Notes: a model not told the origin generated them from the sequence alone. Numbered from the stretch's first letter, positions 34,656 through 44,817 are shown. The stretch is 64,000 nt of DNA from Neobacillus bataviensis LMG 21833 (GCF_000307875.1 NZ_AJLS01000121.1:1-64000); one strand, 5' to 3'. Program-made: numbers and translations.

Positions 34656-35819
34656 TTAATCTAACCGCTCAATAATTGTTGCGTTTGCCATGCCATGGCC
34701 TTCGCACATCGTTTGCAATCCATAGCGGCCGCCAGTGCGCTCAAGTTCATGCATCATTGTTACCATCAAACGAGCGCCGCTCCCTCCTAGTGGATGGCCA
34801 AGAGCAATTGCACCACCATTTGGATTTAGCTTTGCAGGGTCAGCACCTGTATCCTTCAACCATGCTAGCGGCACTGGTGCGAAAGCTTCGTTTACTTCAA
34901 ATACATCGATTTCATCAATCGAAAGCCCAGATTTTGCTAAGGCCTTTTGCGTGGCGGGAATCGGCCCTGTCAGCATCAAGGTCGGATCTGAGCCAACAAC
35001 CACGCGTGTATGAACACGGAAGCGAGGTTTCAGTCCAAGTTCTTCGGCCTTTTCACGGGACATGAGTAATAAGGCGGCTGCCCCGTCACTAATTTGGCTG
35101 GAGTTTCCAGCATGAATGACACCATCTTCCTTGAAAGGGGGCTTCAAACCGGCCAACGCCTCAAGTGAGGATCCCTTTCTTGGGCCTGAATCATCTTTGA
35201 TGACAGCAGTTGTTCCATCAGAGAGTGTTACTTCAAGTGGAAAAATTTCTCTAGTAAAATAGCCTTCGTCCTGTGCCTTTAATGCTTTTTGATGACTCTC
35301 TAGTGAAAATTGATCGAGCTGTTCACGTGTAAAGCCGTAGTTTTCGGCAATGCGTTCAGCAGATAAGCCCTGATGGATCATTTCGTATTTTGATTTTAAA
35401 TTTGGACTAAATATTTCCTCTGAACCTTTATAATTAGAACCCATCGGTACACGGGACATACTTTCGACACCGCCGGCGATGACAACATCCATGTCGCCGG
35501 CAAGGATCGCCTGTGCGGCAAAATGAACAGCTTGCTGGCTTGAACCACATTGACGATCAATCGTGGTGCCTGGCACCTCGATTGGAAAACCTGCGATTAA
35601 AGCAGCAACCCTAGCAATATCTCCTGCTTGTTCCCCTGCTTGTGTCACACAACCTAAAATGACATCATCCACAATGGCTGGGTCGATACCTGCACGGTTC
35701 ACCAGTTCTTTTAAGGTTAATCCTGCCAAATCATCCGGACGGATATCTTTCAAAACACTATTTCTTCTTCCAACCGGGGTTCGAACTCCCTCAACAATCA
35801 CTACTTCACGCATATTCAT
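34656..35819 (-). CDS. Acetyl-CoA acyltransferase (thiolase)
   Basis: A 387-residue thiolase with all active-site signatures: nucleophilic Cys in DRQCGSSQQAVHFAA (about residue 89), GNSSQISDGAAA, NEAFAPVPLAW (His is replaced in the usual NEAFA block by family-typical residues), GGAIALGHPLGGSGAR (His near 345) and the final CEGHGMANA (second Cys near 375). It cleaves 3-oxoacyl-CoA in beta-oxidation. The acyl-CoA dehydrogenase gene ends eight bases upstream, so the two are co-transcribed. Confidence 0.92.
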   Translation of the reverse strand: MNMREVVIVEGVRTPVGRRNSVLKDIRPDDLAGLTLKELVNRAGIDPAIVDDVILGCVTQAGEQAGDIARVAALIAGFPIEVPGTTIDRQCGSSQQAVHFAAQAILAGDMDVVIAGGVESMSRVPMGSNYKGSEEIFSPNLKSKYEMIHQGLSAERIAENYGFTREQLDQFSLESHQKALKAQDEGYFTREIFPLEVTLSDGTTAVIKDDSGPRKGSSLEALAGLKPPFKEDGVIHAGNSSQISDGAAALLLMSREKAEELGLKPRFRVHTRVVVGSDPTLMLTGPIPATQKALAKSGLSIDEIDVFEVNEAFAPVPLAWLKDTGADPAKLNPNGGAIALGHPLGGSGARLMVTMMHELERTGGRYGLQTMCEGHGMANATIIERLD

Positions 35820-35827
35820 CTTCCTTT

Positions 35828-36973
35828 CTATAATCCTAGATTTTTTGCAATAATTGTTTTCATAATCTCATTTGTGCCGGCGTAAATGCTGGAGACAGGA
35901 ATATCACGGGATCGTCTCGCAATCTCATATTCTTCCATATAACCGTAGCCGCCATGGAGCTGCATGCACTCAGCCGCAATCTTCTTCGCGATTTCAGTCA
36001 GTTTCCACTTTGCCATCGATACCTTCGTTACGACATTTTTACCTTCGATATGTTCGCCAATTAATTGATCGAGGAAGGCTCTGCCCATTTCAATATCTGT
36101 TGCCATTTCAACAATTTTAAACTGCGTATTTTGAAACTGGCCGATAGGCTTTCCAAACGCTTCCCGACTTTTTACGTAGTCAAGAGTCATTTTCAGCATG
36201 ACTTCCGATGCTGTTTGCGCTCCAATCGCGACAAGAAGCCGTTCCTGTTGGAGTTTTTCCATTAAATAAAGAAATCCTTTGCCTTCCTGACCAAGCAGAT
36301 TCTCCTTTGGAACCCGGCAGTCTTCAAAAATCAATTCTGCTGTATCCTGACAGTGAAGCCCGACTTTGTTCAGCTTTCTGCCTCTGGAGAAACCAGGGGT
36401 ATCACGTTCGATGACGAGCAGGCTGACCCCTTTATGTTTCGGCACTGCTTGCGTGTCTGTCTTAACCGCAACAACGACAAGGTCGGATTGGATCCCATTT
36501 GTGATAAACGTCTTTTGGCCATTGACAATATAGTGGTCACCCTCGAGCCTGGCGGTTGTTTTGATGTTAGCAAGGTCGGAGCCTGTACCCGGTTCCGTCA
36601 TCGCTATGGCAGTAATGACTTCGCCGGTAACGCACTTCGGCAGCCAGCGCTGTTTCTGTTCTTCGGTTCCATAGGCGGTGATGTACGGGACAACGATATC
36701 ATTGTGGAGTCCAATGCCAATTAGCCCAGAGCCTACTCGTTCCAGCTCTTCGTTAATGACAACGGAAAAGCCCCAATCAACTTCACTGCCGCCATATTTC
36801 TCATCGATATCAGGGCATAGAAAACCTTGCTCTCCCATCTTCGACCAAAAGGAACGAGGAACCATCCGGTCTTCTTCCCATTTTTCATAAAAGGGATATG
36901 CTTCTTTTTCCAAAAACTTTCTTAACGATTGGCGAAAAATTTCATGGTCTTCGTTTAAGTATGGATGTTTCAT
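35828..36973 (-). CDS. Acyl-CoA dehydrogenase
   Basis: A 381-residue flavoenzyme. Signatures include AMTEPGTGSDLA near residue 125 (FAD/substrate contacts) and the C-terminal LHGGYGYMEEYEIARRSRD, with a catalytic Glu expected in the last 30 residues (YAGTNEIM). It introduces the 2,3 double bond into acyl-CoA, passing electrons to ETF. It is part of the gene run with two ligases and a thiolase. No enoyl-CoA hydratase is present in the window, so that step must be supplied from elsewhere. Confidence 0.92.
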   Translation of the reverse strand: MKHPYLNEDHEIFRQSLRKFLEKEAYPFYEKWEEDRMVPRSFWSKMGEQGFLCPDIDEKYGGSEVDWGFSVVINEELERVGSGLIGIGLHNDIVVPYITAYGTEEQKQRWLPKCVTGEVITAIAMTEPGTGSDLANIKTTARLEGDHYIVNGQKTFITNGIQSDLVVVAVKTDTQAVPKHKGVSLLVIERDTPGFSRGRKLNKVGLHCQDTAELIFEDCRVPKENLLGQEGKGFLYLMEKLQQERLLVAIGAQTASEVMLKMTLDYVKSREAFGKPIGQFQNTQFKIVEMATDIEMGRAFLDQLIGEHIEGKNVVTKVSMAKWKLTEIAKKIAAECMQLHGGYGYMEEYEIARRSRDIPVSSIYAGTNEIMKTIIAKNLGL

Positions 36974-37029
36974 GTTTTAACCTCACTTTTTTAATTGAAA
37001 CGCTTTCATTTATGAATAAATCTAGAATC

Positions 37030-38568
37030 TTACTTCAACTTCTCTTCGCTGCTCATTTGATTCATTTTTTGCCGTAACTGATATTTTAGTATTTTTCCAG
37101 AGGCATTCCGCGGCAGCTGTTCCTCAATAAAAATCCTCCTTGGAACTTTATAGCCAGCTAACTTCTCCCGGCAGAAGCTGCGCAATTCCTGCTCATCAAT
37201 CACTGTGCCTTCTTTTGGTACGATGATGGCACAAACCGCCTCGCCCCATACCTCATCCGGTAACCCGATTATGGCGGCATCAAGGATAGCTGGATGTTCG
37301 AAGAGAACTCCCTCTACCTCAACAGAGTAAACATTTTCCCCACCCGAGATAATCATGTCTTTCTTCCGGTCAACTAACGTGATGTACCCTTCACCGTCAA
37401 TCGTTGCCAAGTCGCCCGTATAAAGCCAGCCACCCTTCAACGTGCTTTTCGTTTCCTCTGGCTTTTTATAATATTCCTTCATCACCATCGGGCTGCGGAC
37501 AATAAATTCACCAATCACTCCGGGTAGAACATCCTTCCCCTCTTCATTTACAACCCGTGTTTCGGTCATGAAAATTGGTTTTCCACCCTTGCCAAGATGG
37601 AACTTATGTCCTTCAGGATCAAGGAGAATTCCGCCTGGCCCTGCCTCCGTTAAGCCGCAAAGATTATAAAACTGATCTGTTTTAAATAGCTGCATGCTTT
37701 TTTTCACTAGCTCTGGAGCCATTGGCGCTGCCCCGTACCCAACCCGCTTAATAGAAGTTAAATCGTACTCGGCTGCATTCGGCACTTGAAGCAGAAAGTT
37801 ATACATGGCTGGTACGGCAAACAGATGGGTAATTTTATGCTCTTGAATCGCTTGCAGGGTTTTAACTGGATGAAAATCACGATGGATAATATGGGTGGCG
37901 CCAAGGGCAACCCCGGAAATAAGAAACAGGTTCAATTGAGCCGAGTGGAACAGCGGAGCTAAATGAAGAATGCGCTCATGCTGGCTAATCTCCATATTGA
38001 TAACGACGGAAATACCGACTTTAAAAATTTGACTATGATCAAAAAGGGCTCCCTTTGGACGTCCTGTTGTGCCCGAAGTGTACAGAATCTCGACATCGTC
38101 TTTTTCAGAAACCTCTATATCCGGCTCATCAGTGCAATCCGCTAAAATTTTTTCATAGGAATAGAAGCCCACAGTTTCCGGCTCGCCAACTGTAATTACC
38201 ATTCGTACAACTGTCCCTTTTTTCGCTTCAGCAATGATTTGTTCAAATTCCTTATCGCACACTACAATAGCTGCATCTGACTGCTCTAAAATGTATTGAA
38301 CCTCTGTAGCGGTTAATCGGAAGTTCACTGGAACAGCAACAGCACCAATTTTAGCAGCGGCAAAAAAGGTAAAGACAAAGTGGTCTGAGTTCTTCATCAT
38401 TAAGGCAAGCTTGTCACCTTTGTTCACACCTTTCTGCAGCAAACCATGAGCAAGCCTGTTTACTTCTTCATTAAAACCTCGGTATGTGTAGCTTCTACCA
38501 TCACACTCGATTGCTAGTAATTCTGGAAACTTGCGAGAACTTTGAGACAAGAGACTTCCGATATTCAT
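37030..38568 (-). CDS. Acyl-CoA ligase (AMP-forming)
   Basis: A 512-residue ANL-type ligase: YTSGTTGRPKG near 172, YTGDLATIDGEGY near 398 and NASGKILK near 490. It is the first gene after a sigma-54 promoter (38612-38629) and probably leads the acyl-CoA catabolic operon down to 31.7 kb, although the gap at 34.4-34.7 kb may hold another control point. It is clearly distinct in sequence from the second ligase, so the two may serve different acids. Confidence 0.87.
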   Translation of the reverse strand: MNIGSLLSQSSRKFPELLAIECDGRSYTYRGFNEEVNRLAHGLLQKGVNKGDKLALMMKNSDHFVFTFFAAAKIGAVAVPVNFRLTATEVQYILEQSDAAIVVCDKEFEQIIAEAKKGTVVRMVITVGEPETVGFYSYEKILADCTDEPDIEVSEKDDVEILYTSGTTGRPKGALFDHSQIFKVGISVVINMEISQHERILHLAPLFHSAQLNLFLISGVALGATHIIHRDFHPVKTLQAIQEHKITHLFAVPAMYNFLLQVPNAAEYDLTSIKRVGYGAAPMAPELVKKSMQLFKTDQFYNLCGLTEAGPGGILLDPEGHKFHLGKGGKPIFMTETRVVNEEGKDVLPGVIGEFIVRSPMVMKEYYKKPEETKSTLKGGWLYTGDLATIDGEGYITLVDRKKDMIISGGENVYSVEVEGVLFEHPAILDAAIIGLPDEVWGEAVCAIIVPKEGTVIDEQELRSFCREKLAGYKVPRRIFIEEQLPRNASGKILKYQLRQKMNQMSSEEKLK

Positions 38569-38611
38569 GTTTAGATCCTCCCTTTTTGTAAAAAAGATTC
38601 ACCATGTAACA

Positions 38612-38629
38612 TGCAAGTATTATGCCAAT
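38612..38629 (-). promoter_or_regulatory. Sigma-54 promoter of the acyl-CoA operon
   Basis: Minus strand TTGGCATAATACTTGCAT has the -24 GG and -12 GC elements at correct spacing. It lies about 45 bases before the ligase start codon and downstream of a sigma-54 activator gene on the same strand. Confidence 0.85.
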
Positions 38630-38710
38630 ATTGCGGGAGTTGGGAACGTAGCATAATTGTGTCTATATAGTGCATTACTTAATTATCGTCTGCACACAGA
38701 GGGTATTTAA

Positions 38711-38729
38711 GTGTCCAATTACTGGACAC
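38711..38729. promoter_or_regulatory. Palindromic enhancer-like site
   Basis: GTGTCCAATTACTGGACAC is a perfect dyad (seven-base arms, five-base centre), 80-100 bases upstream of the sigma-54 promoter and next to the stop of the activator gene. It fits an upstream activator site for that protein. Confidence 0.65.
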
Positions 38730-38737
38730 CTTTGCAA

Positions 38738-40483
38738 CTATGTTGGCAGCTTATATTTCTTGATTTTTTCATATAAACCAGATCGGCTGATACCTAGTAA
38801 TCTAGCAGCTTGCACTTTATTTCCATGTACTTGTACAAGCGCTTTTTTAATTGCCTCTAGTTCGGCATTTTCAACCATTGACACATGTAGGGCAGACTCT
38901 TTAACAGGGATCAGTTTAATTAAATAATCCGGCAGATCCTCGTATTTTATTTTTCCATCTTCGGAGAATGTCATCGCCCTCTCCATGACATTCCGTAGTT
39001 CACGAACATTTCCCGGCCATTCATAGTTGAACATCACTTCTTTGGCTTGATCCTCAATTCCCGTAATACTAGTACCTAAAATTTGATTGAATTCAATCAT
39101 AAACCGACTGATTAAATGATCAATGTCACAAGGACGATCGCGCAGCGGTGGAATATGAAGTGAAATAACATTAAGGCGATAATACAAATCCTCACGAAAA
39201 AGGCTTTCCTTAACCATTTCTTCTAAATTTCTATTCGTTGCGGCAATGATCCGGACATCCACTTTTATCTTTGCATTGCCGCCAACTCGGTAGAATTCCC
39301 GCTCTTGAAGTACGCGAAGCAGCTTGGCCTGCAAAGTCAGGGACATGTCGCCAATCTCATCGAGAAAAAGTGTTCCACCGTTAGCCAAATCAAATTTCCC
39401 AAGTTTGCCTTTTTGCTTTGCACCTGTAAACGCTCCTTCTTCATAGCCAAAAAATTCTGATTCTAGCAAATCCTCAGGAATCGCGGCACAATTCACGACG
39501 ACAAACTTACCTGAGCTTCTAGCACTACTGTGATGAATCGCGTGAGCAAATAGTTCTTTCCCGGTACCGCTTTCACCGCGGATGAGGACGGTAGACCTCC
39601 CCTTCGCTGCCTTTGCTCCGCTTTTCTTCAATTTTTCCATGAAAGGATCAGTGCTAAAAATATGCTCCCAGGTGTACCGGGCTGTTTCCGATTTCTGGTA
39701 TTGCTGGTGGTAAAAGTTTGCTTTATTTTCTGCCTTCTGCAGCTTATTAAATAATTCGCTTACCTCATTTAATTGGCGAAATACAACCTTACCGAGTGCC
39801 CCAATGACTTTTCCATCCTCAAGGATTGGGATGCGGTGAACGATATATTTAATTCCATTTATTTCTAAAAAGCCGCTAACCTCCGCTGTTTCTGATTCAT
39901 AAACCTTTTCTAATTCCAGCTGCGGCAATACACTCGTGGCTTGCTTGTTTAGCACCGCATCTTCTGAGAGATTGTATAATTCCAGGAGCGGTGGACTGAC
40001 CATCGTGATGACTTTCTTTTCATCGGTCATGACGATTCCATCGAAGGCATGGTCAATCGCTGTTTCTAGCGTCCTCTTTAATTTTTTTATCAATTGCAGC
40101 TCTTGTGATGTATGTAGCAACGACATCACCATATCCGTTTTCGTCAGGATCCCGACGACACGATTCTGTTGATCGACGACCACACCAGTTCCAACTTTAC
40201 TTTCTTTGACGAGCTCTTCAATTTTTTCATATGGGGTATTGACACTTATCTTTTCAACCTGTCTTTTTATGTAATTTTTAATTGATGTTGGTAGTGGGGT
40301 TTCTTCTAACACCATTTGCTGCAAGCTGCTGCGGGTAAAAACTCCAACCGGTTGACCGCTTGCATCTGTAACAGGAAGAAGGCTCCACTTCTTTTGGTGC
40401 ATAAGGGTAATTGCTTCTTTAAGGGTGGTTTCTTCAGTGACTTTAAAATCAACGGGGGTAATAATATCTTTAAAGTGGAGCAT
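38738..40483 (-). CDS. Sigma-54 enhancer-binding activator with CBS and PAS domains
   Basis: A 581-residue regulator. Two CBS motifs (about 1-120) are followed by a PAS domain (about 135-230), then the AAA+ core (about 270-510) with Walker A GESGTGKE, the sigma-54 loop GAFTGA intact, Walker [10 protein letters not shown], and a Fis-type helix-turn-helix (about 540-580; [10 protein letters not shown]). CBS pairs bind adenine nucleotides or CoA-like ligands, so energy or acyl-CoA state may be sensed. It most likely drives the sigma-54 promoters at 38.6 kb and 41.7 kb, ahead of acyl-CoA genes on both sides. Confidence 0.92.
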   Translation of the reverse strand: MLHFKDIITPVDFKVTEETTLKEAITLMHQKKWSLLPVTDASGQPVGVFTRSSLQQMVLEETPLPTSIKNYIKRQVEKISVNTPYEKIEELVKESKVGTGVVVDQQNRVVGILTKTDMVMSLLHTSQELQLIKKLKRTLETAIDHAFDGIVMTDEKKVITMVSPPLLELYNLSEDAVLNKQATSVLPQLELEKVYESETAEVSGFLEINGIKYIVHRIPILEDGKVIGALGKVVFRQLNEVSELFNKLQKAENKANFYHQQYQKSETARYTWEHIFSTDPFMEKLKKSGAKAAKGRSTVLIRGESGTGKELFAHAIHHSSARSSGKFVVVNCAAIPEDLLESEFFGYEEGAFTGAKQKGKLGKFDLANGGTLFLDEIGDMSLTLQAKLLRVLQEREFYRVGGNAKIKVDVRIIAATNRNLEEMVKESLFREDLYYRLNVISLHIPPLRDRPCDIDHLISRFMIEFNQILGTSITGIEDQAKEVMFNYEWPGNVRELRNVMERAMTFSEDGKIKYEDLPDYLIKLIPVKESALHVSMVENAELEAIKKALVQVHGNKVQAARLLGISRSGLYEKIKKYKLPT

Positions 40484-40628
40484 GTCTTCACTCCCTACTT
40501 TTCACATACCTCTATTGTAACAAATATGTAGGATATTTTTGAATATTTTAATAATATAAAGTTTAAATTGAGAAACTTTTAAACTCTTTAATCGTAGATA
40601 TTTAATGAGAAATTTTTTGAGGGGTGAC

Positions 40629-40838
40629 ATGATGAGCGAAAAAGGCTGTATTAAATGTGGAAGCAGAGAAACCGGCACAAAAGATGTAGCCATGACTGGA
40701 ACGGGGTTGTCAAAAATGTTAGATATTCAACATAATAAATTTACGGTAGTTTTTTGTAAGAAATGTGGCTATTCGGAGTTTTATAATAAGAAGTCTTCGA
40801 CGGCTTCAAATATTATTGATTTGTTTTTAGGAGGGTGA
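40629..40838 (+). CDS. Small zinc-ribbon protein
   Basis: A protein of about 69 residues with two CxxC knuckles: CIKCGS at the start and CKKCGYSEF near residue 44, a zinc-ribbon of the type annotated as nucleic-acid-binding in Bacillaceae. Two adjacent ATG codons (40629 and 40632) follow GAGGGGTGAC. It is encoded opposite to its neighbours and has its own terminator. Its role is unknown. Confidence 0.75.
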   Translation: MMSEKGCIKCGSRETGTKDVAMTGTGLSKMLDIQHNKFTVVFCKKCGYSEFYNKKSSTASNIIDLFLGG

Positions 40839-40842
40839 TTTA

Positions 40843-40884
40843 AAAAGGAACAAAGGAAACATTTTGGCTTCCTTTGTTCCTTTT
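40843..40884. terminator. Bidirectional terminator
   Basis: AAAAGGAACAAAGGAA and its complement surround a ten-base loop, between the convergent zinc-ribbon and SDR genes. Confidence 0.85.
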
Positions 40885-40902
40885 AAAGTAGAAAACTGAA
40901 TG

Positions 40903-41670
40903 TTATTTCGGCTGCATGCGGATCGCACCATCAAGTCTGATTGTTTCTCCATTCAACATCGGATTTTCAATGATGCTTTGAACAAGTTGGGCATACTCGC
41001 TTGGGAACCCTAGTCTCGGTGGGAACGGTACCATTTTTCCAAGTGAATCCCTTGCTTCCTGTGGTAATGTATCAAACATTGGTGTGTGGAAAAGTCCCGG
41101 TGCGATGGTCATCACACGGATTCCATAGCGGGCAAGCTCTCTTGCAGTCGGCAAAGTCATTCCGACAATTCCGCCTTTGGATGCGCTATACGCAGCCTGG
41201 CCAATTTGTCCGTCGTAGGCTGCAACCGATGCAGTATTGATCATAACGCCTCTCTCGTTTTGATTATTTACCTCATTGCTCATCATTTTCTCAGCTGTCA
41301 AACGAATCACGTTGAAGGTTCCGATTAAATTGACATTTATAACTTTTGAAAAAAGTGCTAGATTATGAGCGCCATTTCGGCCAAGGACTTTCTCAGCGAT
41401 GCCAATCCCGGCACAATTCACAACGGTATTGATTCCACCCATAAATTCAGCGGCTTTATTAACCGCTTCTTGAATATCCTCTTCCTTCGTTACATCCGCT
41501 TTTATAAATAAAACAGCCTTCCCTAATTCGTTTTGAAGGCGAACACCATTTTCTTCTGATTGGTCAAAGATGACGGCTTTTCCCCCGTTTTGAACGATAT
41601 TGCGAACTGTTGCCTCACCAAGTCCAGATGCACCGCCAGTTACAACAGCAAGACATTCTTGTATTTTCAT
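40903..41670 (-). CDS. SDR, 3-hydroxyacyl-CoA dehydrogenase type 2-like
   Basis: A 255-residue short-chain dehydrogenase. The NAD site is [11 protein letters not shown] (residues 11-21), an Asp near 36 favours NAD, and the active site is Ser in [14 protein letters not shown] with YSASKGG (Tyr near 167, Lys 171). The sequence around [16 protein letters not shown] resembles HSD10-type 3-hydroxyacyl-CoA dehydrogenases. It likely supplies the third beta-oxidation step for the acyl-CoA operon. It has its own sigma-54 promoter. Confidence 0.87.
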   Translation of the reverse strand: MKIQECLAVVTGGASGLGEATVRNIVQNGGKAVIFDQSEENGVRLQNELGKAVLFIKADVTKEEDIQEAVNKAAEFMGGINTVVNCAGIGIAEKVLGRNGAHNLALFSKVINVNLIGTFNVIRLTAEKMMSNEVNNQNERGVMINTASVAAYDGQIGQAAYSASKGGIVGMTLPTARELARYGIRVMTIAPGLFHTPMFDTLPQEARDSLGKMVPFPPRLGFPSEYAQLVQSIIENPMLNGETIRLDGAIRMQPK

Positions 41671-41707
41671 TATTTTATCCTCCTCACATCATTTCCTAAT
41701 TACTACT

Positions 41708-41725
41708 TTGCAAGAATTATGCCAA
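41708..41725 (-). promoter_or_regulatory. Sigma-54 promoter of the SDR gene
   Basis: Minus strand TTGGCATAATTCTTGCAA, about 38 bases before the start codon, is nearly the same as the promoter of the acyl-CoA operon. A TTTGGACAG half-site near 41786-41794 could correspond to half of the palindrome at 38711. Confidence 0.85.
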
Positions 41726-41827
41726 TTTAGTGCCTAATAGAGGGTTTAGGCAATTCAAGCAGTATCTTTCTTTCAATGTATATGGTTTGGACAGTTTTTT
41801 ATAATAATGTTCAAAAATTGTACAGTG

Positions 41828-41873
41828 AAAAAGGCCGGCCCCCCATGATCAAAATGAGGCCCCGACCTTTTTC
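41828..41873 (-). terminator. Terminator overlapping the MFS stop codon
   Basis: AAAAAGGTCGGGGCC pairs imperfectly with GGGGGCCGGCCTTTTT on the minus strand, starting inside the last codons of the transporter gene. Confidence 0.65.
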
Positions 41874-43060
41874 TTTGAAACTATGTTTTCCCTTGAAGCA
41901 ATCCGCTTTTTTCTTTCAATTAATAAAACTAATACAATGGCGGCAATTAAAAATAGACTAGCAACCCGGAAGATGGAGGCAATATCTACAAATTGGGCGA
42001 GAATCCCAAAAATGAGTCCGCTTAAACCAATCCCCAAATCGATAGATGAGAAGATCATTCCATTGGCTACACCGCGCCGATGAGTTGGCGTCATTAATAA
42101 AGCCCAGGATTGCAGTGTCGGGATTAAGCAGCCAAAGCCAATACCAAATAACACACCGGCAATGGAAATAAAAAGACTCGAATGAGCAAAGGAGAGCACC
42201 CATATTCCAATAAATGTCGCGGATGTACAGAATAGTACAAGTCCTATCGGCCCTTTCTCATCAAACCATTTTCCTGCGATGGGTCTTGCCAATGTAGCCA
42301 TAATCGCATTAAACATATAGAATAAAAAGATTTGCTCAATTCCCCGCTCCTGCCCAAAGATGACGATAAACGTCGCAACAGCCCCATATCCAAGATTAAT
42401 GATGATCGTTATAAACGCAGGGAACCAGCTAGATTTTTCTACAGATGACCCTATATAAGAGAATTTTAGTTCCTCTTTTCGTGTATTTAATACACCTTCA
42501 GGAGTTTGATAACGGACAAGCGCCAGCAAAATAACCGCAATCACCCCTAATATTGCCGAGATATAAATGAGATTTGTAAAAGAAGTAATTTTATATAAAA
42601 AGATTCCTAGGCTTGGGGCAATAATCATGCCAATGGTAATCGAAAGACCGAAATAGCCCATTCCTTCCCCGAGCCGGGAATTAGGAATCACGTCAACTGC
42701 AGCCGTACCATTAACTGTGGTTGACCAGCCCCAGACTAAACCATGTACGAAGCGGAATAAAAGAAAAATCACCACAACTTGTGAGATGGGATATAGGATT
42801 GTGATCAGTAAGAGCATTACAGCTCCAGTTATGACAAGCGATTTTCTAGGCTTGTATTCCAGCATAAAGCCGATAAATGGCCGGCTAAGTACAGCTCCAA
42901 TCGAAAACAATGCCGTCACTAAGCCTATTTCTAGACCTGATGCCCCTATTGATTTTATATATGGTGGCAGGGTTGGAATAAGCATTTGAAATGACATAAA
43001 CACAAATAAGTTCCCTACCATGAGCATGATAAACGACTTTGTCCACAAACGCTCTTTCAA
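41849..43060 (-). CDS. Major facilitator transporter
   Basis: A 403-residue, 12-helix transporter of the DHA1/YceL-like kind. Motif A appears only weakly (GFMLEYKPRK after helix 2; GKWFDEKGPIG in the second half). It is probably an exporter driven by protons. It is monocistronic and divergent from the SGNH hydrolase gene. Substrate cannot be predicted. Confidence 0.82.
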   Translation of the reverse strand: MKERLWTKSFIMLMVGNLFVFMSFQMLIPTLPPYIKSIGASGLEIGLVTALFSIGAVLSRPFIGFMLEYKPRKSLVITGAVMLLLITILYPISQVVVIFLLFRFVHGLVWGWSTTVNGTAAVDVIPNSRLGEGMGYFGLSITIGMIIAPSLGIFLYKITSFTNLIYISAILGVIAVILLALVRYQTPEGVLNTRKEELKFSYIGSSVEKSSWFPAFITIIINLGYGAVATFIVIFGQERGIEQIFLFYMFNAIMATLARPIAGKWFDEKGPIGLVLFCTSATFIGIWVLSFAHSSLFISIAGVLFGIGFGCLIPTLQSWALLMTPTHRRGVANGMIFSSIDLGIGLSGLIFGILAQFVDIASIFRVASLFLIAAIVLVLLIERKKRIASRENIVSKKKVGASF

Positions 43061-43338
43061 ATAATCCCCTCCTCATTAAACAATAAAAAAGAATCTTCAC
43101 CCAGAAGATCCGTTTGTAATTAGCTTATTTCGTATCACTAAATAATATCATAAAAGTCAAAAAAGATAAATTAGAATTTTTAAATAGTGGACTTTTCCAA
43201 TTTCCTTTTACCAAATTTCATAAGTCTTTTCACTTAGGACTTTTTGCATATTTTGTAGAATGATATTTATTGAATATTCGAAATATAAGGTATTATAATA
43301 AAATTTGTAGGAAAATTACATAATAGGAGGGAAATATT

Positions 43339-44676
43339 TTGAAGTTCAAACGTTTATCTGTTTTATTTGCACTTTTGTTGATTTTAAGTACATGCTTCTC
43401 ATCTTTGGCATTTGCTACTGATAGTGATAAGCCAAGCCTTGTTGCACTAGGGGATTCGATTACTCACGGTTGGAATCTCGATGGTGATTATTCACCTACA
43501 CAACCAGTGTCACAGAACGCTTTTCCTTTTTTAATTGCGGATAGAGGATTTAATGTCACAAATATTAGCAATGGCGGCTGGACTTCAGCTGATATACTTG
43601 CACAAGTGAAAAATTCGGCGAATGAAGAATCTATTAAAACTGCTACTATTTTTACGCTTAATATTGGGAACAATGATTTAATGAAAGCAGTAGGCCTTTC
43701 CGATATTTTAAAAAATGGTACACCCGTTGATCCTGAAACCCTCAAGCCAAATGCACTAATTGCAGCATCCCAACTTGGAGAAAATCTGATAGAAATTTTC
43801 AAAAGAATAAGATCATTAAATCCAACAGCACCTATCATTCTTTACAATCTCTACAATCCATTTGGTGAAAGTGATATCCCATTTAATAAATTCCTTAATA
43901 TTATCGGGGAAGATATCGTTTCCGGCGTTAACAAAGATGTAATTGCTCCATTTAAAGCAGCGCCAGGCATATTTGTTGCTGACAGTTATTCAGTTTTTAA
44001 TGGCAAGCAAAGTGAATATGTGAATCAGTTTCCATTTGATCCAATCCATCCAACTGTAAAGGGTCACCAAACACTTGCCGGATTAGCAACAGGAATTGTT
44101 GATTCATTACTGCCAAAAGATGAACCATTGTCGGTTGAACTAACACCCTCTACAACCGAACAAGTAAATGACAAAGTTACTATAAATGTCAAAACAAATA
44201 CACCAAATGTTACCGTAATGTTATGGCTTCCAGGGGAAAAGGTTGCTACTGACTTCTTAACATCGGGTACCCCGATTATTGATAACAAGTTCGATGCAAC
44301 CGAAAATGGGAAATACAGTATATTAATAATGGATAATAAGCAAAGGGTAAAAGTTCAAATAATCGAGATTACTAATATTTCAAAAGATGACCCAGTAAAA
44401 GGAAATCCTGACCCAATTCCTGGAGACAGTGGCAGTAATAATCCGGCACCTGATAAAAATACGCCGACGACGCCTGTTCCAGACAATAATAAAACTTTCC
44501 AGCCAACACCAATCTCAACTAACAGCGGTGCAACTAAGACTACTACCACTAAGAGCGGAAACACATTGCCTGATACAGCGACGTCCATGTTTAACTATAT
44601 AGCATTAGGCCTCGGATTAATGGGTGCGGGATTAGTGGTCATGGAACTTAAGCGTAGAAGAAAAGAAAGTATGTAA
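43339..44676 (+). CDS. Cell-wall-anchored SGNH/GDSL hydrolase
   Basis: A 445-residue secreted enzyme. Residues 1-27 form a signal peptide. The SGNH blocks are ALGDSITHGW (nucleophilic Ser), NGGW, NIGNNDL and the final DPIHPTVKGH (Asp/His). A Pro/Thr-rich linker (about 350-405) leads to the sorting signal LPDTA, a hydrophobic helix and a basic tail (KRRRKES). LPDTA is the variant used by the class D type sortase of Bacillus. The start is TTG after AGGAGGG. It probably removes acyl or acetyl groups from surface polymers or lipids. No sortase gene is in the window. Confidence 0.87.
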   Translation: MKFKRLSVLFALLLILSTCFSSLAFATDSDKPSLVALGDSITHGWNLDGDYSPTQPVSQNAFPFLIADRGFNVTNISNGGWTSADILAQVKNSANEESIKTATIFTLNIGNNDLMKAVGLSDILKNGTPVDPETLKPNALIAASQLGENLIEIFKRIRSLNPTAPIILYNLYNPFGESDIPFNKFLNIIGEDIVSGVNKDVIAPFKAAPGIFVADSYSVFNGKQSEYVNQFPFDPIHPTVKGHQTLAGLATGIVDSLLPKDEPLSVELTPSTTEQVNDKVTINVKTNTPNVTVMLWLPGEKVATDFLTSGTPIIDNKFDATENGKYSILIMDNKQRVKVQIIEITNISKDDPVKGNPDPIPGDSGSNNPAPDKNTPTTPVPDNNKTFQPTPISTNSGATKTTTTKSGNTLPDTATSMFNYIALGLGLMGAGLVVMELKRRRKESM

Positions 44677-44700
44677 GATTACATTCAGTTTCTTGATAAA

Positions 44701-44732
44701 GGGACAGGCCTACAGAGTAGGGCCTGTCTTTC
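44701..44732 (+). terminator. Terminator of the SGNH hydrolase gene
   Basis: GACAGGCC and GGCCTGTC arms with a ten-base loop and following TTTCAC. Confidence 0.7.
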
Positions 44733-44817
44733 ACTTTATCCACTTAAAAGTGATGAATATTTTACCTTTAATACGGTATTATTAAGTTAGATTATCCATT
44801 TAAAACGGAGGGTTCAG

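Noticed and set aside
36996..37008. TGAAACGCTTTCA as a CcpA (cre) site
   Set aside because: The dyad is one base too short and the central CG is displaced from the cre consensus; CcpA control is not supported.
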